Shown: one piece after another, positions 6,563 through 11,135 of the stretch
Layout: every line of letters starts with the position of its first letter
Numbering within the stretch: the first letter of the stretch is position 1
Origin: Xanthobacteraceae bacterium
Lineage (GTDB): Bacteria > Pseudomonadota > Alphaproteobacteria > Rhizobiales > Xanthobacteraceae
Assembly (NCBI GenBank): GCA_030036975.1
Contig: JASHSE010000631.1
Span: forward strand, 1 to 11,135
Reading direction: 5' to 3'
Length of the DNA: 11,135 nucleotides
Translations under genes and position numbers: made by a program
Notes under the pieces: model-generated
The model's database searches: none
What the model saw: only the letters and a program-made list of their open reading frames with translations
What the model was told of the DNA's origin: nothing

Positions 6563-6606
6563 GCGCGCTACAGCGCGCGCCCGGCTTCCTTGCTATTATG
6601 CGTTCA
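6563..6606 (+). promoter_or_regulatory. Hairpin followed by TATTAT -10-like element upstream of the small ORF
   Basis: GCGCGC at 6563-6568 pairs with GCGCGC at 6573-6578 around a TACA loop. TATTAT at 6594-6599 resembles a -10 box and would start transcription near 6606, about 40 bases before the small ORF. I see no matching -35, so if real it probably needs an activator. The rest of 6417-6646 shows nothing else I can support. Confidence 0.3.
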
Positions 6607-6646
6607 GAAAGCGTCCTTGACGCGCCGATATAGCAGTGAGTGGGCC

Positions 6647-6745
6647 ATGTTGAGCGAAGGCAGATTGTTTTGGCTAAGTCCGTTGGAGTGGTCGGTGCTG
6701 CTCATCAGCGCCGCGCTTTGCGGCTATCTGGCGCTCATGATCTAG
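6647..6745 (+). CDS. Small single-pass membrane protein, 32 residues
   Basis: From ATG 6647 this encodes a short polar N-terminus (MLSEGRLFWLSPLEW) followed by a clean hydrophobic helix (SVLLISAALCGYLALMI) that runs to the TAG stop. A GTGAG sequence upstream can serve as ribosome-binding site. A longer in-frame start at 6512 would add 45 residues that look non-coding. The sequence reads like the short one-TM hypothetical proteins often seen in Bradyrhizobium-type genomes, but I cannot name a family. It lies between the orphan membrane protein and the metallopeptidase, both membrane-linked. Function unknown; such proteins often bind a larger membrane partner, but that is a general statement and not shown here. 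Confidence 0.5.
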   Translation: MLSEGRLFWLSPLEWSVLLISAALCGYLALMI

Positions 6746-7058
6746 CGCCCGGGATCGCGCGCTCACGCTGCTGCCTCAAGCCCGGCAGCCTTTGCAAACG
6801 GGAATTGTCTGGAACAGCGCGCTTTGCTGAACAGGCCCGCTTGATCAACGGCGAGCTGGCGCGCTCATTCGGCTCAGCCGAAGCGTTGAGACTATCGTGG
6901 TAACCAGCCGGTTACGCGTGCTGGTCCCGATGCGCCTGCCGCATCCGCCGCCACAGTTGCGCAACCGCAAAAATGTGCCGGTCATTGCGTTGGCCGGCAG
7001 GGGCAACAACGCATATAATGTGCAATCGGCCGGCTGCGGGCTTTGACGGAGCATCAGT
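6746..7058. other. Intergenic region between small ORF and metallopeptidase
   Basis: No gene is supported in this 313-bp gap. One frame that begins inside the small ORF stays open to 6903 but lacks a credible start. GTAACC (6900-6905) and GGTTAC (6910-6915) form a perfect 6-bp stem with an AGCC loop. The promoter of the metallopeptidase lies at the right end and is listed separately. Confidence 0.5.
6990..7019 (+). promoter_or_regulatory. Sigma-70-type promoter for the zinc metallopeptidase
   Basis: A perfect TATAAT -10 lies at 7014-7019, with TTGGCC (6990-6995) as a partial -35 at 18-bp spacing. The predicted start near 7026 leaves a leader of about 33 bases. It then reaches GGAG at 7048-7051, seven bases before ATG 7059. 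Confidence 0.65.
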
Positions 7059-7955
7059 ATGCGTACCGATGACTTTCGGCCCAGCGACAACGTCGAAGAC
7101 GATCGCGCGGCCAGTGCCTCGCGTGGCGGAATTCGGACTGGTCATCTCGGCATTGGCACGGTGATCATTGTCGGATTGATCGGCTGGTACTTTGGCATCG
7201 ATCCGAGCACGCTTCTCAACATCGCGCAGATGCTCAGCGGCGGCACGCCCACGCAGCAGACCGGACCGGCTCCTCCGGTCACGGCCGGGACGCCGACCGA
7301 CGCGACCGGCCGCTTCGTCGCCCTCGTGCTTGGCGACACCGAGGATCGCTGGACGGAAATTTTCAGGGCAAGCGGCCGCACCTACCATCCGCCGAAGCTG
7401 CGCCTGTTCTCCGGCGCCGAGCCGGGCGGCTGCGGCTTGGCGCAGTCCGCGATGGGCCCGTTCTACTGCCCGCGCGACCAACGCATTTATCTCGACACCT
7501 CGTTTTTCGACGATCTGCAGAACAAGTTCGGCGGCTGCTCGAACAGCAACGCGTGCAAGTTTTCGGAAGCCTATGTGATCGCCCACGAGGTCGGCCATCA
7601 CGTCCAGGATGAACTCGGCATTCTGCCAAAAGTAACGCAGGCGCAGCGGGCATCGGGGCAAACGCAGGCCAACGCGCTTCAGGTCCGCGTCGAACTGCAG
7701 GCCGACTGTCTCGCCGGCGTCTGGGCCAACCGGGCGCAGCAAAAGCATCATTTTCTCGATCCCGGCGACGTCGACCAGGCCCTGCAAACCGCGTCAGCCA
7801 TCGGCGACGACCGATTGCAGAAAGAAGCGCGCGGCTACGCGGTCCCCGATTCCTTCACCCACGGCACGTCCGCGCAGCGCAAACGCTGGTTCTCGACCGG
7901 CTTCAGCCGCGGCCAAGTCGCCGGATGCGACACCTTCTCGGCCGCCGCGTTGTAG
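7059..7955 (+). CDS. ypfJ: Neutral zinc metallopeptidase, YpfJ/PF04228 type
   Basis: This 298-residue protein is the usual length for the family. It has a polar N-terminus, a single TM anchor at about 30-46 (GIGTVIIVGLIGWYFGI), then a Pro/Thr/Gly-rich linker at about 60-82. A globular domain follows (RFVALVLGDTEDRWTEIF, FYCPRDQRIYLDTSFF). The zinc site is intact: HEVGHH at 176-181 gives two His ligands and the catalytic Glu177. A downstream ELQADCLAGVWA segment supplies the probable third ligand Glu212. Four or five Cys in the globular part (C125, C137, C160, C166) suggest disulfides, in line with a periplasmic location. Substrate of the family is poorly defined. The ATG is supported by GGAG at good spacing and by a promoter just upstream. 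It stands as its own transcription unit. Confidence 0.93.
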   Translation: MRTDDFRPSDNVEDDRAASASRGGIRTGHLGIGTVIIVGLIGWYFGIDPSTLLNIAQMLSGGTPTQQTGPAPPVTAGTPTDATGRFVALVLGDTEDRWTEIFRASGRTYHPPKLRLFSGAEPGGCGLAQSAMGPFYCPRDQRIYLDTSFFDDLQNKFGGCSNSNACKFSEAYVIAHEVGHHVQDELGILPKVTQAQRASGQTQANALQVRVELQADCLAGVWANRAQQKHHFLDPGDVDQALQTASAIGDDRLQKEARGYAVPDSFTHGTSAQRKRWFSTGFSRGQVAGCDTFSAAAL

Positions 7956-8070
7956 CTTAGGCGCAGTTTTTCGCGATCGAGCCATTCGTCGAGGGTGATT
8001 TAATCTTACTGAATCAAAAGTTCGGAGTGCCCATCAAGATGCTGCCGGAAACGTGGCGCTCATCGAGCTG

Positions 8071-8196
8071 CCCTCTCCCCTTGCGGGAGAGGGCGACCCA
8101 AGCCGTGCAACAAACTCGGCTCGGTGAGGGGTTGCGGCCGCGACCCTCACCCGGCGCGCTCCGCGCGCCGACCTCTCCCGCGCCGCGGGGAGAGGT
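8071..8196. repeat. Palindromic intergenic repeat element made of four hairpins
   Basis: Four perfect stems lie in series. CCCTCTCCC (8071-8079) pairs with GGGAGAGGG (8085-8093). GGTGAGGG (8123-8130) pairs with CCCTCACC (8144-8151). CGGCGCGC (8152-8159) pairs with GCGCGCCG (8163-8170). ACCTCTCCC (8171-8179) pairs with GGGAGAGGT (8188-8196). The CCCTCTCCC...GGGAGAGGG signature recurs in dispersed intergenic elements of many Hyphomicrobiales genomes, from general knowledge. It lies between the metallopeptidase stop and the regulator promoter and may also act as a terminator or RNA stabiliser. The left part of the gap, 7956-8070, shows nothing else. Confidence 0.75.
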
Positions 8197-8202
8197 GAGC
8201 GT

Positions 8203-8217
8203 TTAACACCCTCTTAA
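8203..8217. promoter_or_regulatory. CtrA-like box upstream of the sigma-54 response regulator
   Basis: TTAACACCCTCTTAA, followed by C, matches the full TTAA-N7-TTAAC consensus for the cell-cycle regulator CtrA. It is 98 bp upstream of the ATG at 8316 and six bases after the palindromic repeat ends. In Caulobacter the NtrC-type regulator TacA is under CtrA control, so this placement is biologically plausible. Binding is inferred. Confidence 0.55.
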
Positions 8218-8315
8218 CCCTCCTCGCCCAGACTGCCCCGAAACGGGACAGCGTGTCGCCCTTCGCATCGAAGGCGATGCGGCACGGGCAGCGGCGGGCA
8301 CAAGGAACTAAGAGC

Positions 8316-9878
8316 ATGGCGATCCTCATCGTCGACGACGATCCGGTGCAGTGCCGGCTTCTGGAAGCCATGCTGCAGAAGTTCGGCTACGAGGCGCTCG
8401 TGCGCGACAACGGCGAGGCGGCGCTGGCGCTCGTCTGCGGCGCCGACGGCGCGCGCATCGATTGCGTCATCCTCGACCTGGTGATGCCGGACCTCGACGG
8501 GCTTGGCGTGCTGGCGCGGCTCCGCGACGCCGGCGTCAAGGTGCCGGTGATCGTGCAGACCGCGCACGGCGGCATCGACAATGTCGTTTCGGCGATGCGC
8601 GCCGGCGCCGTCGATTTCGTGGTCAAGCCGGTCGGCGCCGAGCGCCTGCACGTCAGCCTGCGCAACGCGCTCAATACCAGCGCGCTGGAAGGCGAGATCG
8701 CGCGGTGGAAGCACAGCCGTGCCGGCACGCTCGGCTTTGCCGACGTCATCACCAAAAGCGCGAACATGGCCGCGGTGATCCGCATCGCCGAGAAGGCCGC
8801 GGCCTCCGCCATCCCGGTGCTGATCGCGGGCGAATCCGGCGTCGGCAAGGAATTGATCGCGCGCGCCATTCACGGCTCGTCGGCGCGGCGGACAAAACCG
8901 TTCGTCGCGGTCAATTGCGGCGCCATGCCGGAAAATCTCGTCGAGTCGATCCTGTTCGGCCACGAAAAGGGCTCGTTCACCGGCGCCACCGAGCGCCACA
9001 CCGGCAAGTTCGTCGAAGCCTCGGGCGGCACGTTGTTTCTCGATGAAGTCGGCGAGCTGCCGGCTGCCGCGCAGGTCAAGCTCCTGCGCGCCATCCAGGA
9101 GGGCGAGGTCGAGCCGGTCGGCGCGCGCCGGCCGGTCAAGGTCGACGTGCGCATCATGTCGGCCACCAATCGCGACCTGATCGCCGACGTCAAAACCGGC
9201 CGCTTCCGCGAGGATCTGTTTTATCGCCTGCACGTGTTTCCGATCACCGTGCCGCCGCTGCGCGAGCGGCCGGCCGACATCCCGGCGCTGGCGCGGCATT
9301 TTTTGGCGCGCTTTGCCGCCGAGGAGGGCAAGCGCATCCGCATGATCGCGCCGGAGGCGGTGCGTCTGCTCGCCGCCTATCCGTGGCCGGGAAACATCCG
9401 CCAGCTCGAGAATGCCTTGTTTCGCGCCGTCGTGCTGGCCGACGGCGATACGCTGTCGCCTGCCGAATTGCCGCAGATCGCCGCGCAACTGGCGGCGCAC
9501 GGGGACGGACGTGCCGACCCGCCGGCCGAGATCGCCGGCGAGGACGAACGCGATTGTTCGGTGCTCCCGATCGAAGTTGCACCGCTGCAGCCGGAGGTCC
9601 AATTTGCGAAAACGGCGGCGGGCGGCGCGCCGCGCTCCGATTCGCTGCCGCTCCTTGATGCAGTGGGGGAGGTACGGCCGCTCGACCAGATCGAGGCCGA
9701 GCTGATCCGTTTCGCCGTTGCCCACTACCGCGGGCAGATGTCGGAGGTGGCGCGGCGGCTGCGCATCGGCCGCTCCACGCTCTATCGCAAGCTCGAAAGC
9801 CTCGGTCTGCAAGGGGACGCTGCCGAACCCGGCGGCGAAGCCGTTGCCGCAGAGCGACAGGGGCGGAAAATCGCCTGA
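8316..9878 (+). CDS. NtrC-family sigma-54-dependent response regulator (receiver, AAA+, Fis HTH)
   Basis: This 520-residue DNA-binding activator remodels sigma-54 RNA polymerase after phosphorylation by a histidine kinase. The receiver at 1-120 is complete: Asp7/Asp8 (LIVDDDP), phospho-acceptor Asp54 (VILDLVMPD), Thr82 and Lys104. The AAA+ domain at about 138-375 has Walker A GESGVGKE (172-179) and Walker B GGTLFLDE (237-244). Its sigma-54 contact loop reads GSFTGA (219-224) instead of GAFTGA, and an arginine-rich FREDLFYRL segment follows. A poorly conserved Ala/Glu/Pro-rich linker occupies about 395-450. The Fis-type helix-turn-helix is at about 475-498 (SEVARRLRIGRSTLYRKL). ATG 8316 is chosen because the receiver begins right there, with AAGGA upstream; a longer in-frame start at 8253 adds 21 unrelated residues. 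No kinase gene is in the window. TacA-like by architecture, but the specific orthologue is not assigned. Confidence 0.95.
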   Translation: MAILIVDDDPVQCRLLEAMLQKFGYEALVRDNGEAALALVCGADGARIDCVILDLVMPDLDGLGVLARLRDAGVKVPVIVQTAHGGIDNVVSAMRAGAVDFVVKPVGAERLHVSLRNALNTSALEGEIARWKHSRAGTLGFADVITKSANMAAVIRIAEKAAASAIPVLIAGESGVGKELIARAIHGSSARRTKPFVAVNCGAMPENLVESILFGHEKGSFTGATERHTGKFVEASGGTLFLDEVGELPAAAQVKLLRAIQEGEVEPVGARRPVKVDVRIMSATNRDLIADVKTGRFREDLFYRLHVFPITVPPLRERPADIPALARHFLARFAAEEGKRIRMIAPEAVRLLAAYPWPGNIRQLENALFRAVVLADGDTLSPAELPQIAAQLAAHGDGRADPPAEIAGEDERDCSVLPIEVAPLQPEVQFAKTAAGGAPRSDSLPLLDAVGEVRPLDQIEAELIRFAVAHYRGQMSEVARRLRIGRSTLYRKLESLGLQGDAAEPGGEAVAAERQGRKIA

Positions 9879-9903
9879 TGGCCGTAAATTTCCGCTGCTC
9901 TGC
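9849..9903 (+). terminator. Long bulged hairpin spanning the regulator stop codon
   Basis: GCAGAGC (9849-9855) pairs with GCTCTGC (9897-9903), and GCGGAAA (9863-9869) pairs with TTTCCGC (9889-9895). This makes 14 base pairs with a 7-versus-1 internal bulge. The TGA stop (9876-9878) sits in the loop. There is no U-tract, so it is not a classical intrinsic terminator; mRNA stabilisation or a partial stop are alternatives. Confidence 0.4.
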
Positions 9904-9977
9904 GCAAGACAATGCGCGCCGCCGTCGCGTAAGGTTGAGTCGCGAAACCGCTTTGCGTCCGCAGAATGACATTTTTC

Positions 9978-9992
9978 GGGAACATTGTTCCC
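9978..9992. promoter_or_regulatory. Perfect 7-bp-arm palindrome upstream of the L,D-transpeptidase
   Basis: GGGAACATTGTTCCC consists of 7-bp perfect inverted arms around one central base, 61 bp upstream of ATG 10054. Position and symmetry fit an operator for a dimeric regulator. Both strands carry GGAAC, the -35 core of EcfG promoters, but no CGTT is found at the right distance on either side. Confidence 0.45.
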
Positions 9993-10053
9993 GCATCGGC
10001 GCCTGCGCCCGCGGGCTAAAGTGAAGCACAGCAAGGACTTAGGAGAATTGGCA

Positions 10054-11135
10054 ATGCCCGGCGTCCGTCTCAATGGGTTTCTGGCCTCGACTGCGGTCGC
10101 GCTGTTGCTCTCGCTATCCGCCGGCAGCGCGCTGGCCGACCCAGTCACGCCGCCGCCGGGCGGAACTGCGGCGAGCCCCGCGCCGGACGCCGCCACTCCG
10201 GCACCCGCAGCCGCGGTGCAGCCCGATAAGTCGACCGTACCGAATGCGGCGGCGGGCGCTTCGCAGAACACCGATGCTGCGGCTGCGCCAGCCGCGGCCG
10301 TGCCAGCGCCGCAACCCGCTGCCGCAGCGGCGCCGGCCGAATCGCAAAAATCAACCGAACCAGCCAAACAGGCGGAAACGCCGAATCCTGCCGGCGCCGC
10401 GCCAGCGCCCGAACCAGCCGCCGCCGCAGGCTCGGCCGAACCGGCCAAGCAGGCGGAAACGCCGAAGCCCGCTGCTGAGGCTGCGCCGGCGCAGACCGGC
10501 AGCGCCGAGCCGGCATCGGCAGCGCCCGCCTCGCCAACACCCGCGCCGGCTGCGAACGCAGCGCCCGCGAGCACGCTGCCCGCCGCCGATCAGGCCGTCG
10601 CCGATCAATTGCGCGACCTGTCGTCCGGCAAGTTCGACCACGTTCTCGGCGGCAAGGCCGAGCGCACCGCGGTCGAGGCCTTTTATTCAGGCCGCTCCTA
10701 CGCCCCGCTGTGGATCACCGACGGCGTCGCCAATGCACGCGCCAAGGCGGCGATCGATTATCTCGGCCATGTCGATGCCGACGGACTTGATCCGGCCGAT
10801 TATCCGGTGGCGGATTTCAAATCGTCCGATCCTGGCACGCTCGCCGAGGCCGAGCTGCGGCTCACCGCCTCGGTGATCACCTACGCGCGTCATGCCTCGA
10901 TCGGGCGGGTGGCCTGGTCGCGGGTGAGCCCCGACATTTCCTACGATCAGAAGCCGCCGGAGCCGGCGAGCGTGCTGGCGGCGCTTGCCGACGCCAAGGA
11001 CGTCGCCGCCGTGCTCGATTCCTACGAGCCGCATGCGCCTGGCTATCTCGCGCTCAAGGCCAAGCTCGCCGAAATCCGCGGCGGCAATGCGCAGGGCATC
11101 AAGGCGCCGATCCCCGGCGGCCCGGTGCTCAAGGT
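10054..11135 (+). CDS. Murein L,D-transpeptidase, YcbB/LdtD type (N-terminal part; catalytic domain beyond window)
   Basis: The family forms 3-3 cross-links in peptidoglycan in the periplasm. Visible are 360 codons. A typical signal peptide at 1-28 (FLASTAVALLLSLSAGSALA, cleavage before DP) is followed by an Ala/Pro-rich, probably disordered spacer at about 29-177. From about residue 178 the family's N-terminal scaffold domain begins: AVEAFYSGRSYAPLWI, then AKAAIDYLGHVDADGLDPAD and TASVITYARHASIGRV. The peptidoglycan-binding and YkuD catalytic domains with the active Cys should lie off the right edge, so activity cannot be judged. The start is secure: AGGAGAA seven bases upstream of the ATG. 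The spacer contains two near-identical EPAKQAETP repeats. It lies 175 bp after the sigma-54 regulator on the same strand. No sigma-54 -24/-12 promoter is seen in between, so direct control by that regulator is not supported. Confidence 0.88.
   Translation, partial: MPGVRLNGFLASTAVALLLSLSAGSALADPVTPPPGGTAASPAPDAATPAPAAAVQPDKSTVPNAAAGASQNTDAAAAPAAAVPAPQPAAAAAPAESQKSTEPAKQAETPNPAGAAPAPEPAAAAGSAEPAKQAETPKPAAEAAPAQTGSAEPASAAPASPTPAPAANAAPASTLPAADQAVADQLRDLSSGKFDHVLGGKAERTAVEAFYSGRSYAPLWITDGVANARAKAAIDYLGHVDADGLDPADYPVADFKSSDPGTLAEAELRLTASVITYARHASIGRVAWSRVSPDISYDQKPPEPASVLAALADAKDVAAVLDSYEPHAPGYLALKAKLAEIRGGNAQGIKAPIPGGPVLK
10355..10466 (+). repeat. Imperfect 31-bp direct repeats in the transpeptidase spacer
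   Basis: The segments 10355-10385 and 10436-10466 match at 29 of 31 bases and both encode EPAKQAETP. Both differences are synonymous (CCA/CCG and AAA/AAG). They are 81 bp apart start to start, inside the Ala/Pro-rich spacer. Confidence 0.85.

Noticed and set aside
6640..6903. 87-codon plus-strand frame overlapping the small membrane ORF
   Set aside because: GTG start without a clear ribosome-binding site, no recognisable motif, and it overlaps the better-supported small ORF in another frame.
7154..7170. Sigma-54 promoter candidate beginning TGGCAC
   Set aside because: The -12 element (TTGC) is missing at the required spacing and the site is inside a coding region. No sigma-54 promoter was found upstream of the transpeptidase either.
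6912..7787. 291-codon minus-strand frame opposite the metallopeptidase
   Set aside because: The plus strand has HEVGHH, a TM anchor, a promoter and a ribosome-binding site. The antisense product shows no motif.
9979..10003. EcfG (general stress sigma) promoter starting at GGAAC
   Set aside because: No CGTT at 16-17 bp spacing on either strand; the GGAAC is better explained as an arm of the palindrome.
8214..10574. 786-codon open frame antisense to the sigma-54 regulator and transpeptidase start
   Set aside because: It is antisense to a regulator with complete receiver, AAA+ and HTH motifs. Its translation is low-complexity and Ala/Gly/Arg-rich with no recognisable motif. Long antisense frames are expected in GC-rich DNA.

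Overview
The window is GC-rich with dense GC-third-position coding. Gene types, two exact CtrA-like boxes (TTAA-N7-TTAA) and a palindromic intergenic repeat of a kind common in Hyphomicrobiales suggest an alphaproteobacterium of that order (Bradyrhizobium / Rhodopseudomonas / Pseudolabrys-like). This placement is by pattern recognition, not by database search.

Layout. Positions 1-4946 hold three genes on the minus strand. From the left edge they are a truncated S8 subtilisin-type autotransporter (3' end outside the window), an isochorismatase-fold protein that appears to lack two of its three catalytic residues, and a membrane-bound GGDEF diguanylate cyclase. A divergent intergenic region (about 4947-5382) carries a dyad next to the cyclase start. 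It also carries a compact leader with two overlapping micro-ORFs and two hairpins, then a 16-bp tandem repeat. On the plus strand follow an unrecognised two-TM protein (5383-6396), an exact CtrA-like box (6402-6416), a 32-residue one-TM small ORF (6647-6745) and a YpfJ-type neutral zinc metallopeptidase with a perfect TATAAT -10 (7059-7955). Next come a four-hairpin palindromic repeat (8071-8196) abutting a second CtrA-like box (8203-8217), an NtrC/TacA-type sigma-54 response regulator (8316-9878), and the N-terminal part of a YcbB/LdtD-type murein L,D-transpeptidase that runs off the right edge.

The common theme is the cell envelope and cell-state signalling: an exported protease, a second-messenger cyclase, an envelope-anchored metallopeptidase, a possibly CtrA-controlled sigma-54 activator, and a peptidoglycan cross-linking enzyme. 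No integrase, transposase, CRISPR, toxin-antitoxin or phage gene was seen. I found no clear multi-gene novel system. The best candidates for undescribed biology are the micro-ORF leader at 5185-5273, the pseudo-isochorismatase, the IPT/TIG-S8-autotransporter architecture, and the two CtrA-like boxes.
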